DNA from: Bathynomus jamesi
Taxonomy: Eukaryota; Arthropoda; Malacostraca; Isopoda; Cirolanidae
Assembly: GCA_023014485.1 (NCBI GenBank)
Contig: JAJOZX010009061.1
Coordinates: forward strand, 111,862 to 175,861
Direction: 5' to 3'
Length of the DNA stretch: 64,000 nt
Under the pieces are notes generated by a model. That model made no database searches and was not told where the DNA came from. It worked only from the letters and a program-made list of their open reading frames with translations. Each line of letters opens with the position of its first letter. Position 1 is the stretch's first letter. Positions 21,660 to 31,853 of the stretch are shown one piece after another. A program made the position numbers and the translations under genes.

Positions 21660-21714
<55 letters not shown>
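21660..21714. repeat. (AT)n microsatellite
   Basis: About 27 AT units between the minus-strand LINE and the plus-strand LINE fragment. Confidence 0.97.
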
Positions 21715-21718
<4 letters not shown>

Positions 21719-22330
21719 TAGAGAGGAAGTTCGTTTCGGTCCTAACATGCCCATATAAAAATGAAGACATTAGACAGCTAGAAAGAATTCAGAGAAGCTT
21801 CACAGCCAAGATCAATGGATGCAAAGAACTAAATTACTGGGAAAGGTTACGCGAATTAAACCTATATTCACTGGAAAGGAGAAGAGAGAGATACACCATT
21901 ATTTACACTTGGAAAATAATGGAGAAACTAGTCCCTAATCTTACTCTGAACCCTATAACTCCCCAAACAACGGTGGAAAGTAGAAAAGGAAGACTGTGTC
22001 GTGTTCCTAAATTAAAGGCTAGACAGGGAACATCCTTAACCCTGAAAGAAAATAGTTTTGTTGTGAGAGGACCAAGACTGTTTAATCAGCTGCCCAAAGA
22101 ACTAAGGAACACGAGTGGTGTTGCGGTGGACATCTTCAAAAGAAGATTAGACGCCTGGCTCAGAACAGTCCCATATGAGCCGGGCGTAACTGGCTGTGTG
22201 AGATGGAGAGTACAAGAAACCAACTCTCCACTTCACCAGGCCAACTCGAGAGGAGGGGCGACAAGCTTGACCTTCGTGAAATGAGAAATCATCGCACGGA
22301 ACATTTGAAAGGTTGAAAGATATATGGAAT
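21719..22330 (+). mobile_element. 5'-truncated LINE, 3' end of ORF2 (copy 2)
   Basis: The frame, open from just after the (AT)n array, reads QLERIQRSFTAKINGCKEL, then NYWERLRELNLYSLERRR, VESRKGRLCRVPK and FKRRLDAWLRTVPYEPG, stopping at 22284. These are the tail motifs of CR1/Jockey-type proteins. The last 330 bases match copy 1 at 11783-12140, which is truncated further. Confidence 0.75.
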
Positions 22331-22361
22331 GAATATCACAATTAAACACGTGAAATGAATG

Positions 22362-22443
22362 AATGATGCAAACCCATTCCTTGACGAGGTACTGCTGAAT
22401 ACGAAAGACCTTGGAATAATTTTTTTCCTTGTGGGTTTGCATC

Positions 22444-22446
<3 letters not shown>
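22362..22446. repeat. Short inverted-repeat element
   Basis: ATGATGCAAACCCA and its inverse TGGGTTTGCATCAT bracket an 85-bp unit that ends exactly at an (AT)n array (22447-22487). Possibly a minimal MITE. Confidence 0.5.
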
Positions 22447-22489
<43 letters not shown>

Positions 22490-22581
22490 TGTAATGGATG
22501 CATTGTGTAATGGATGTATTGTTGGTTTTTTTTATCCGTATATACCTATACGGAACAATATGGCTGAACCCTCATACAGTA

Positions 22582-23680
22582 ATGCCGCGTTTACATCTGG
22601 AACAGAAAACCAAGATCGTTGAGTGGGTTCTTGTGACAAATTCTGTGACGCAGGTGTAACAGAACTTTTGCAGAGAATATGGATGCAGAGATCCACCCGA
22701 TAAAAAGACAATATCACGAATTGTTAGCAAATTTCAAACACATTAAATGTAAACAATCAACATACGGGTAATAGTGGTAGGTGATGACCCAGAAGAACTG
22801 TACAACACATGAATATGGTTCATGAAATTATTGCGTGCAGTCAGCAGAAGTCAATTCGACATTTGTCAGCAGAAGTAGGTATTTCACGAACATCTGTGCA
22901 TCGCATACTTCGTACCAAATTAAACCCTTTTCCCTACAAAACTCAACCACAAGCTTCGCTGACTAATGTCCAAAAACAAAAACGAATAGAAAGTTCGCAA
23001 CATGGATGTTAGCAAAGCTAGAAGAAGATCCTGAGGGTTTGAAACGCATCGACTTCACTGACGAGTGTTACGTACATCTGTCTAGGGAGATTAATAAGCA
23101 AAACTTTCGTTACCTGTGCAGTCATGCTGGCGCTCCAATAGAGCTTCCACGTACTGTTGCTAAACTGAACATTTGGGTCGCTGTTGGGTGGTATGGTGTA
23201 GTAGGTCCCCACTACTTTGAGAATGAAACTGGAAAAGCAGTAACGGTAAGGCAAAATTCATATCGTCAGATGCTACAAGATTTCTACTTACCACAACTAA
23301 TTAGTTTGTAAGAAAGAAAAGAAAAGAAATAACTGCATTACCCCAGATTCACAGTGGTTTCAGCCGGATGGAGCACCTCCAAAACATTGCTTGTGAAACT
23401 CGCAACTTTTCGACGAAACATTTTTCCAGCGACTAATCTCCCTTCATGAGCCAGTGGAATGGCCCCCATACTCACCTAACCTCACACACGCTGACTTTTT
23501 TTTGTGGGGTTACATAAAAGACAGGAGCTGTTCTACCAAGCCTAAGACACTTGAAAACCTAAAAACCAAAGTCTATAAGGTAATCAACAACATCCCATCT
23601 GAGCTATTTCCAAAAATTATTCGAAACATTTGTGTAAAGTTGAATATTGTGTTAGGAAAAAAATGGCAATTACACTGAAC
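22582..23680 (+). pseudogene. Mariner-type transposase relic
   Basis: The frame opens MPRLHLEQKTKIVEWVLV, a typical N-terminal helix-turn-helix start, and continues with DKKTISRIVSKF. After stops and frameshifts it resumes as IRHLSAEVGISRTSVHRIL (22830-22920), LAKLEEDPEGLKRIDFTDE with the catalytic TDE motif near 23050, WVAVGWYGVVGPHYFE, and finally WPPYSPNLTHADFFLWGYIKD near 23454-23520. At least four lesions are present. The terminal repeats are not evident. The ends probably lie within the AT array at 22487 and near 23810. Confidence 0.7.
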
Positions 23681-23811
23681 ATGTTGTTCAGTTAAAGTTA
23701 ATAAACGCCTTTGTTTTATGTATCTATTGCATTTGTCTTTGTGTCTAGATCCTTTTTTGTAACTTAAAACATTTATTTAGAAATAGGGAAATTTTGGGGA
23801 GACACTGATAT

Positions 23812-23818
23812 ATATATA

Positions 23819-23861
<43 letters not shown>
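23812..23861. repeat. (TA)n-(TG)n microsatellite
   Basis: Short TA tract followed by about 20 TG units. Confidence 0.95.
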
Positions 23862-23862
<1 letters not shown>

Positions 23863-23879
23863 GGATTTTTTATAGCTTC

Positions 23880-24566
23880 TCTCTTCCACTAGTTTAGATT
23901 AGTTTGAAATCGTGTGCGCTGGTTCAATTCCATTGATCTACCGAAATGAAATCGCTAACTGACCTACTGGTAATGCTTTGGGGAAGAAGGAATTTATAAG
24001 GTTTAAATTTTAATATTCAAAGATAAAGAATCCAACCCTGATCCCCCGATACGGGGTTAGCATAAAGTATGCAACGTCTGCAGACGAAACAACTTTATTC
24101 GTTCCCGTTAATCGGAATATTCAACTTTTGATTTATATAAACTAAATGGACTCGCAAAGCCGTCGAAACGAGATATCCACATTTTCCCCAATGTAGACAG
24201 GCGAGTGAAGATAACGTACGGCCTCAACAACTTAACGAAGTTAGGTTAGGTTAGGTTGTATTCTAGTTGTATTCCAGGTTCTAGTTGTATTAGGTTGTAT
24301 TCTAGTGTAAAACCACTGTAAATTCCTCTTATCTTTAATTAATCTGTAAATAAAAATATAATTTGTAGCAAATATTACGTTCAAATAATACATTTTTCCA
24401 ATGAAGAATTACTTTTCTTATACATTTTCATATACATTTTCTACCTACAAATATTATTTTTTGTTTTTTCACAGTGTTTCAACCGTAAAGATCCTCCGGT
24501 TAATCAGTTACTTGTAACCGCCGTAATTAATATTTAATTAATAAATAATAGCTGGGCCTCTTTCAG
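23880..24566. other. Region upstream of the peptide paralogue
   Basis: I looked for an exon 1 and promoter like those at 14100-14208 and found none. A short run of GTTAGGTTAGGTTAGG at 24239-24260 resembles the arthropod TTAGG telomere unit but is only three to four units. Repeats of TTCTAGTTGTATT follow at 24268-24303. Confidence 0.5.
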
Positions 24567-24831
24567 TTGGTTGTTATAATAGTCATTGCCATCACCTTCG
24601 TCTGCCAGGCCCTCCCTTATCGAAACGGCATCGACAGACCGCAATTTGATTTACCAAAGTTACTGTAATACGATGATAATTTCGAAGGCTATGATAAATT
24701 AATAGATGGCTCGGAAGAATGCTATGGCGGGTTAGTTAACTGCCAAGTATATTAATAGAAGTTCCATTAAATAGTTTAATATATTCTCTTTGGTAATAAA
24801 TGGATCATAAGTTAAAGTATTTTATGAAAAG

Positions 24832-25687
24832 TAGTGATGTACCGATTCCAAAATTTTGCCGATGCCGATTCCATAAAAAAGTGCCGAGCCGATGCCGATT
24901 CTTTGCCTATATTTTAAAAAATCAATTCCTTTCATAAATTTTACTAATGTACAGTAATGTGAACACTTTTAATTTTCATATTTTTACATTTCAAATATGT
25001 TTAAATGCTTTTCCTTACCTCGCTCCACAATATACAATACCAGAATTCGTTATTCATATACCATAGCTAGAGTGATGTTGAGTTGTTTTATTACTCAGTA
25101 AAAAAATAAAATAATGGAGCTATTGAAGAACAGGGACGCCAGCCTTCTTTAGTTAGCTTTATAGGCTAACTAACGAAAATATCATGCCTAACCTAACCAA
25201 TCGTCAAGGGCGTACAGTTAACCTAAGATTGGTTAGGTTAGGTCGTGATATTTTCGTTAGTTAGCCTTATAAGCCTAACTAAAGAAGGCTGGGGTCCCTA
25301 TTCTTCAATAGCTCCTAAATTATAAAGTACAATTTAATATAGAATTATTATTAATATAGAATAGGAGATTACAATAATTTATAATATTTAGAGATTAGCT
25401 AGTTAGAGAAAATGTAAATTTATGGGCAACTTAACTTATTAAGCTTTGCCTTTTTCGTAAATGTAAAATATTTTTCTATATTTATACTTTGAAATGAGTG
25501 TAAATTATTATCATAAATAGTGTTTTTTGTCTGTTCAATTTTCTATAAATATAGATTTTGTTTTGTAATGAAAATTGTAAAATGTCAAAGAATCGGTGAG
25601 AGATGGCTAAATTTGGCCTATGACGATGCCAAAAAAAAGAGGCCGATTCTGCCGGTGCCGATGTTGATTAATCGGTACACTACACTA
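24832..25687. mobile_element. hAT-type MITE in intron 2 of the paralogue
   Basis: Ends TAGTGATGTACCGATTCC and, inverted, TAGTGTAGTGTACCGATTAA. A perfect 8-bp duplication, ATGAAAAG, lies at 24824-24831 and 25688-25695. Subterminal repeats of CCGATGCCGATT occur at both ends. It carries the nested palindromic MITE 25116-25315. A stretch of its interior (25365-25450) recurs at 48120-48190. Confidence 0.85.
25116..25315. mobile_element. Palindromic MITE, second copy of the GGAGCTATTGAAG family
   Basis: Same ends and interior as 15623-16055 without that copy's nested element. It gives the uninterrupted structure: two inverted arms of about 95 bp. Confidence 0.8.
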
Positions 25688-25758
25688 ATGAAAAGGTATT
25701 CTCTTTCTCATTGTGCAGCGTCGGGACTTACGAAACACTATTAATAGCCACATTTTGA

Positions 25759-25930
25759 TCTCAAACGATCAAAAGAGCTCCTCTTTACATCTGTGACAGA
25801 CGATCAACATTTCCGACACGCAGATACAGAATTATACAGATAAGATTAATTATATTCACAATAAATAATTAAATACTTCAATTCATTAATAAAATTGCAA
25901 AATAAATCTATAACATGATCAGAGATTATT
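25759..25930 (+). promoter_or_regulatory. Former 3' UTR of the paralogue
   Basis: Aligns with 17585-17750 through TTTACATCTG and the poly(A) signal AATAAA (25860-25865), then CATTAATAAAA. The similarity fades near 25940, marking one edge of the gene duplication. Confidence 0.55.
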
Positions 25931-26261
25931 TTTTATAGTACAATATTTCATTTAGGATTAATTAATGAATTTATTAATAATTGAAAATGTCTTTTTTGAA
26001 GGTACACTATTTTAAAGGTAATTTTGTTGTTGAATATAATTGGATGCTAAAATAATAATTATTCCATCATTTATTTTACGTTTGGTTCTTTCCATTAATT
26101 AATGTTTGCTGTAATGATTTTTATGTTTGATTAAGAGAATTAATGCATTAGTAAAGGTTATAGAAATAAGAGCATTACGTTGTTATACCACGATCCAAAT
26201 AAAACACTTTCAGTATATACTTAATCCAATGAAATAACATGAAATAATAATTAGCCTTTGG

Positions 26262-26531
26262 TTAGCTTCCGCCCGAATTGTTGATTCTGACGAAGGTCAA
26301 GCTTTTCACTCCACGTTAGACCTACAGTTTAACGTGGAATCCGAACCACGCCCCACCAGCAGCCCAGCATTTAGTCCACCCAGGGTACCCATTTATCTAC
26401 CAACCACTTTCTTTATTTTGTGGAAGGATGAACGGCTGGGTTTTGATGCGCGCCGGCTGCAGTCACCGGGTCTCGAACGCGGTGCCGATGAATTCGTAGT
26501 CAGCGACGCTAACCACTACACCACCGAGACG
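26262..26531 (-). mobile_element. tRNA-derived SINE, copy 1
   Basis: On the minus strand the head reads GGTGGTGTAGTGGTTAGCG (A-box-like) and then CGTTCGAGACCCGGTGAC (B box), as in a tRNA-derived RNA polymerase III promoter. The body continues to GGTAGATAAATGGGTACC and the tail ends near CAATTCGGGCGGAAGC. A second copy lies at 27108-27393. Confidence 0.75.
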
Positions 26532-26577
26532 CAAAATAAAGTCAACATAATAAGATGGTTTAATATACAGGGTGATT

Positions 26578-26793
26578 CAAAAGTCAGGTTACATAAGGCT
26601 TTTCTGTTTCTTTGCAGGTAAATGAGTTATGAGATGTTATCGAAGGAGGAACGCATTGATGTGATACTCCTAGCTGGCTGCACAAGTCCATTGCCGTTAA
26701 CGGTGGCCATATCGAACATGTGATGTGACTATTCCCCTGTATCATTACATAATACAGTATTTCCCTATGTAACCTGACTTTTGAATCACCCTG
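26578..26793. mobile_element. 216-bp mariner MITE
   Basis: Ends CAGGGTGATTCAAAAGTCAG and the exact inverse, flanked by TA. The next 12 bases (GTTACATA) are also inverted at the other end. No transposase is left. Confidence 0.9.
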
Positions 26794-27107
26794 TATAATA
26801 ATAATAATTATTATTATCATTATTATTATTTCTTAAAATAAAACAGTGTTTCTTATTAAATTATTGCAGGAAAAACATTTTTAAGTGTTGGTGAACCGAA
26901 CGTTTCTGGAAAAATTCCCTTATCAAGTGCTATAATTATTAATTAGTAAATATGTAAAAAACGTGATGGAACATTGTCGTTGTCGTTCTCACTTTAGAAA
27001 AATAAACGTCAATTTTACCTTTTATTCGATGATAAGTAAAAAACGTAAAAATTGCTGCTTAAATCGATCTATCATATCTATTAAAATATATAACCATGGT
27101 TAACCTT

Positions 27108-27393
27108 GGTTTTGCTTCCGCCAGAATTGTTCATTCTGACGAAGGTCAAGCTTGTCACTCCACCTTAGACCTACAATTTAACGTGGAATCCGAATGACGA
27201 CCCCACCAGCAGCACAGCGTCTTAACCACGAGGCTACCCAGGGTACCCAGTTATTTACCAACCAATTTTTTTTATTGTGCGGAAGGATGAACGGCTGGGT
27301 TTTGCTGCACGTCGCCTGCCGTCACCGGTTCTCTATCCCGGGGCCGATGGATTCGTAGTCAGTGACGCTAACCGCTACACCACCGAGGCGCAT
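27108..27393 (-). mobile_element. tRNA-derived SINE, copy 2
   Basis: Same family and orientation as copy 1. The A box is GGTGGTGTAGCGG. The B box is damaged (GATAGAGAACCGG), so transcription is doubtful. Confidence 0.7.
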
Positions 27394-27403
27394 ATACTGT
27401 ATA

Positions 27404-28115
27404 TCCCCATTATAATAATAGCCAAGTTTTGTTTGTTTGTTTATATGTCTGTCTGTTTGTTGCAGAATTGTGTCACGCTCTGAAGGAATTAGATAGGAAT
27501 AATTAGAAGCTATGAATTATTGTATTACGGGCGGCAATGTGAAGCTCAAGATTTTCATGACTGTGTTCTTTTCTGTAGTTTAGCAATGGGGGAAGGGTGA
27601 GGGTGGGCGGAAGGGTTGGGGTGGGGGGAAGGGTGGGGGTGGGAGGAAGGGTGGTGGTGGGGGGAAGGGTTGGGGTGGGCGGAAGGGTGAGGCAGGGGGG
27701 AAGGGTGGTGGTGGGGGTAATGGGGGATGGGTGTGGTAATGGGGAGGGGTGGGGGTAATGGGGGAGTGGGTTAGCCCCCAAGTTGTATGAATGGTGAGGA
27801 GGAGGTTTTGGGAGATACCAGATTCAGAAATGTTGACACAATGTGAAGCTCAAAATTTTCACGGCTGGGTTCTTTTTTGGTAGTTTACCCTGTCTAACCG
27901 TCAGCGAAGCGACGGGAATAATAATAAATATATTTTCTAATGATCCTATCCTTTTTTATACTAACAGTGTTCAAGGTATCATTCCTGACTTAATAAGCTT
28001 GCTCTTCTCCTACGTTGTCGTTCTCTTGCCAATCGTCTTCTTATTTCTGCAGCAGTCTCCATTTTCGTGGTTCATATATATTTTGCCGTCATTCTTGACG
28101 GCACGGGTACACTAG
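27404..28115 (+). mobile_element. Non-autonomous Helitron
   Basis: The 5' end reads TCCCCATTATAATAATAG followed by AAGTTTTGTTTGTTTG, a typical Helitron leader. The 3' end has a hairpin, GCCGTCATTCTTGACGGC, then about ten bases and CTAG followed by T, matching the CTRR|T rule. There is no target duplication, as expected. The interior contains a G-rich minisatellite flanked by two copies of AATGTGAAGCTCA. No Rep/helicase gene is present. Confidence 0.65.
27585..27775 (+). repeat. G-rich minisatellite with G-quadruplex potential
   Basis: About nine degenerate repeats of units such as GGGTGGGGGGAAGGGT and GGGTGAGGGTGGGCGGAA on the plus strand. Runs of three to six G separated by one to three bases recur throughout. 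A related but shorter G-rich block lies at 44455-44540. Confidence 0.9.
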
Positions 28116-28259
28116 TATAATATAATATATTATTATGAGAAGCTGACTTTAAAATTTGCCACAGGGAAATGTATCTCTCTGTCTCTCCTTTATTGCTAAA
28201 CATTTTTTACAACCGGTTCTAGATTTCCGACTGGACCAGATATTTTTCCGATCAAGGGT

Positions 28260-28296
28260 GGCAGTGGCCCCCCCCCCCCCGAGCTACGCCACTGAA
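28260..28296 (-). repeat. Terminus of a CAGTGGCGTAGC-type DNA transposon
   Basis: Read on the minus strand: CAGTGGCGTAGCTCGGGGGG and then GGCCACTGCCACCC. This terminus is common in animal DNA transposons. I see no matching partner within a few kilobases, so it is a solitary end or a strongly deleted copy. Confidence 0.45.
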
Positions 28297-28526
28297 CAGA
28301 AACCTTGCAGACCAGCGTTATAATATTTTTTCCGAGATTTTGAGGAACTTTACTTAGTCTTTCTCTGCGAAGACTTGTTTTTAAGGAATGCATCGCTATG
28401 AGCAAGAAGGCTTCGTTCAAACAGGTTTCGTTGACCCTCGCGGCACTCCTTCCACTGAGTATTTATTATTTTTATATAATGACGTTCTTCGAATACTGTA
28501 CACTGTGTACAGTATATACTGCATAG

Positions 28527-28562
<36 letters not shown>

Positions 28563-28801
28563 ATTTAATGAAATTAGTTAAACAAATGGGTTTCAGATTT
28601 AGTATATTGCTCAGTGTTATTAAAGTTTTCGATAAAATCCGATTTGGCACGAGGATGTAACAATTATTCTCGTATTTCAAATGAGCTTTTAGACTCGATA
28701 TACTGTATGTATATTCATATGGGGGCATGGCCGGAATGGTCCTCTATGCGAAAAGATGCTTTTAATTCTTCATACTTCCCCTTAAACTATGAATGTATCG
28801 A

Positions 28802-28804
<3 letters not shown>
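28297..28804. other. No gene seen
   Basis: Contains a (GA)n array at 28529-28559 and otherwise anonymous AT-rich DNA. Confidence 0.5.
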
Positions 28805-28847
<43 letters not shown>

Positions 28848-29042
28848 CAAATGTAGAATCCGGACCCCAGCCTTCTTTAGTTAGCTTTATAAGGCTAACT
28901 AACGAAAATATCACGACCTAACCTAACCAATCGTAAGGTTAACTGTCCGCCCTTGACGAATGGTTAGGTTAGGTCATGATATTTTCGTTAATTAGCCTTA
29001 TAAAGCTAACTAAAGAAGGCTGGGGTCCGAATTCTACATTTG

Positions 29043-29085
<43 letters not shown>
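28805..29085. mobile_element. Palindromic MITE (28845-29045) embedded in an (AT)n array
   Basis: (AT)n at 28805-28844, then GATCAAATGTAGAAT followed by CGGACCCCAGCC and, after two inverted core units, the inverse ending ACATTTGATC, and again (AT)n to 29085. The interior is the same as in the 15623 and 25116 copies but the terminal 15 bases differ, so it is a chimera or a separate subfamily. Confidence 0.75.
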
Positions 29086-29088
<3 letters not shown>

Positions 29089-29252
29089 ACAACTCAGAAT
29101 GGTCCCCTGAGAAACTTTTATGTTACACACAGACCGTGCATGGAATATGAAAAACTGTAGTGTTTGTCATTTACCACTCCTTATTCGGACTATACTGGAT
29201 TTATTTTTGATAGTGGAGTTCCTTCTACCATGCACGGTGTGTGTAACATATA

Positions 29253-29256
<4 letters not shown>
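29086..29256. mobile_element. Short MITE (TGTTACACACAGACCGTGCA ends), copy 1
   Basis: TGTTACACACAGACCGTGCA and the inverted TGCACGGTGTGTGTAACA bracket about 135 bp at 29118-29252. The interior includes GTAGTGTTTGTCATTTACCA. Copies: 39645-39815 and, partly, 12915-13010. Each is bordered by (AT)n, the left border here being the array that ends at 29085. Confidence 0.75.
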
Positions 29257-29299
<43 letters not shown>

Positions 29300-29880
29300 G
29301 AACAGTTAATGATATTTAATAAAAGTGATAGTGTCATTAAATTTCGGCAGTGCAATTAAGTAATGTGTGAATCTGAAATGTGCAACCCTAACTACACATT
29401 GCTTCAAGCGCTGAAATTCCATTTTCTCAACCTTTGATATAATTTCCAATAAAAGGGTTTGGTCGGACGAATTACTTTTTCAAGGTCATCAGTTGAGGAA
29501 GAAGGAAGGCGTCAAAAGACTTTGAAAAAGTCTGACATAATTTTTTTCAATTTTATTTGGAAGTTAAAAAGTTTTCAGAGTATTTTGGCTGAAAATCGAA
29601 ATTTTGTTAACAATCTTTAAAAATGTGGAGCTTCTTTTGAATTAGACTATTGTCTTTTTATCATTTATTATTTATGATATCTTAAAACCGAAGAAAATTA
29701 TGATATACATATAATTTATTGCACTAAAAAGCCGTATGACGCTATATTAGACCTTAGCGACCATGCAGCTCCAATTAAATGATTTGATTCTGTCAAAAGG
29801 CTGACGATTTTATTCAGAAGTATAATTACACTAGGCAGTTAAAAATGTAGTTAAATGTGTGTATATATATATATATATAT
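29257..29880. other. (AT)n and anonymous DNA
   Basis: (AT)n at 29257-29298 and 29857-29880, with about 550 bases between them in which I find no gene. One segment near 29480-29540 has the inverted words AAGACTTTGAAAAAG and CTTTTTCAAGG. Confidence 0.5.
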
Positions 29881-29956
29881 GGCTCCTTAATAGTATGATT
29901 ATATAATTTTATCATCATCTCTACAAATGAGTCTTTTTTTTTCATGCTTTTACAAT

Positions 29957-30682
29957 CAGGGGTTCTTAACCTTTTTTCTTAAGTGAGCAAATTTTTTGCA
30001 CTTAATTACAGAGTGAGCAACATATATAAAAAAAAGCCTTTAACTTAAACTTAAAGTTTAAATTAGATAAATATTTAACTATTTAAATATTTCTTTAAAC
30101 GCATGCAAACTTCATAATGCTTAATTAAAATTTTTAGGTATATTGAAAAACATCAATAAGTTCTAATTCTGCAGCTGCTATTTCCTCTTGTTTGAAAATT
30201 TGTGTCAGATCATCAATCTCGAAATTTATGTAGTTTGTCAATAATTGAAAGTTTGGTAGATGCTCTTTTAAGTGTTTGAACCTCTCTTCAAACTCGTCAC
30301 TAATGTTTTCGAGTGCTTTTACTACGAGTGATGGACAGTTGCTAGCAGTTTCAGCCAAACATTTTTTAAGTTCAGGAAAATGATTAAGATTCTCCTTAGA
30401 AACTTGGCTCTGAAAAAGTTGTTTTTTTGTTTAAATCCCGTAATTTTCTCATATAAGGCAACAACAAAATTATTTTTTCCTCGCAACCTCAGATTTAAGT
30501 CGTTTAAATGGCTAAAAATGTCGACCATGAATGAAAATGTTATCTTGAAGGCAGCAGTAAAAATTTCAGGAAAAATATTATCTTTTTTGCTTTGCATTAG
30601 AAAAGCAGGCTTTGTTCATGAGCAACATTTTCCCATTTGAAGAGCAACATGTTGCTCGCGAGCGACAGGTTAAGAACCCCTG
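29957..30682 (-). mobile_element. Deleted hAT element
   Basis: Ends CAGGGGTTCTTAACCT and its inverse AGGTTAAGAACCCCTG. Flanks TTTACAAT and TTTTACAT are a slightly altered 8-bp duplication. The empty site in the other copy of the host repeat near 39990 reads TTTTACAT. Two minus-strand fragments (30322-30597 with MVDIFSHLNDLNLRLRGKN, and 30134-30358 with FEERFKHLKEHLPNFQLL) are hAT transposase of the ZBED5/FAM200-like kind. The rest of the gene is deleted. Confidence 0.85.
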
Positions 30683-30981
30683 TTTTACATCGATGGTTTC
30701 TTGGCTGCATCGATTCGCACATTTTACTGAAATTACGGACCTTTTCCTTTCTATGGGCACCATTGAAATGAGAGAAATTAATATTTTTTAAACTTATATA
30801 TATATAGAAACCAACGGTAAAATTATTGAATGCCCGGTTAGGTCAACCGTACGCCTTTGACGATTGGTTAGGTTAAGTCGTGATATTTTCGTTAAAACTA
30901 ACGAAAATATCACGACTTAACCTAACCAATCGTCAAGGGAGTACAATTAACCTAACCGGGCATTCAGTTGACCTAACCGGG

Positions 30982-31020
<39 letters not shown>

Positions 31021-31502
31021 GCCTAGGTCTTTGCGCGAACTAAGAATAAGATGGCCTATAGCCTACGTCCAATTTTCAACGCAAATTACACTGGGGAACA
31101 AATTTCAACTTTTTGTCTATTGAATTAGATTTGACAGTTAGTTCTAGGTAATTTGGGTGCGCTGAGCACGAATTTTTACTCGGTTTTGCTCTATCAGGTC
31201 CTGATTTTGCTCAACACCCCTCCTCTTTCGTCGTATTCATAAAAAGGTTTTTTTCTCAATACTCGCTAAGTCTTTTTGCAGTTACACATTATGCAACTAG
31301 GTTTTTATCTAGGTATTTGTACCTATTGTTATGGTATTGTTGTATTATGTATATTTTTATATGTAACACCCTAAAAATATTTTTAATTTTGTCATTTTTA
31401 ACCCATTTTAATATTAGTAAATTAAGCTAAAAATATCATAGAATTCTAAAATTTTCTCGAGCGTTCCTGTTCTCTGTAGAGTATTCTAGAGGGACAACTA
31501 AA

Positions 31503-31565
31503 ATATATAAAAGCGACTCGTTTCCAGAGTTAATCAGTCAATTCAATCAGTCAGTCAGTCAGTCA
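31503..31565 (+). promoter_or_regulatory. Promoter of the CACTG element
   Basis: TATATAAAAG, then 25-30 bases later the run CAGTCAATTCAATCAGTCAGT with several more CAGT units. TCAGT is the arthropod initiator consensus, so the (TCAG)n run may give several start sites. Confidence 0.55.
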
Positions 31566-31853
31566 GTCAGTTGAGTTAGTTAATTAAGTTTGGGCATTAA
31601 CATAATTTTGAATTGGCATATGATTTAGTGAGTAATTTTGTCATCGTGATTTAATATAGTTGATTTAATTAGACGTAATTTATATTGTACCTACTCATCC
31701 GTGTTTCTAGTTTAATTTCATAGATTGTAAGTACCTATTTCATAATAAGTACCTATTTAAACTAATTTTTGTGTTTATATTTCAGATTTTCTTAAATTTA
31801 TATGAATTAAGGGCTTTAAATACCTTTACAAATTGGCAGAACAATCAAGCAAT

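Larger units (their letters stand above)
24567..25758 (+). pseudogene. Decayed paralogue of the secreted peptide gene
   Basis: Exon 2 (24567-24730) follows a CCTCTTTCAG acceptor, ends TATGGCGG|GTTAGT and is 164 bases, exactly the length of exon 2 in the intact gene. It encodes a hydrophobic segment, LVVIIVIAITFVCQALP, then an unrelated polar stretch, a TAA at 24666-24668, and downstream YDDNFEGYDK and ECYGG in the same frame. Exon 3 (25719-25758) follows TTGTGCAG and would end at TGA. The DNA after it aligns with the 3' UTR of the intact gene. No exon 1 is visible. A hAT MITE occupies intron 2 and ends 31 bases from exon 3. It could also be a shorter, still-functional peptide ending at the TAA, but the lack of an exon 1 argues against that. 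Confidence 0.65.

Noticed and set aside
24239..24260. Telomeric (TTAGG)n tract
   Set aside because: Only three to four units in internal sequence. The same words occur inside the palindromic MITEs.
26440..26531. tRNA gene on the minus strand
   Set aside because: A-box-like and B-box words are present but the cloverleaf does not close and a long non-tRNA body follows. The second copy confirms a SINE family.
27503..27781. Pro/Thr-rich protein on the minus strand (PPTPTLPPT repeats)
   Set aside because: It is the antisense reading of the G-rich minisatellite in a Helitron.
31501..31570. Possible host gene promoter upstream of the zinc-finger frame
   Set aside because: It lies inside the CACTG transposon ends, so it belongs to that element rather than a cellular gene.
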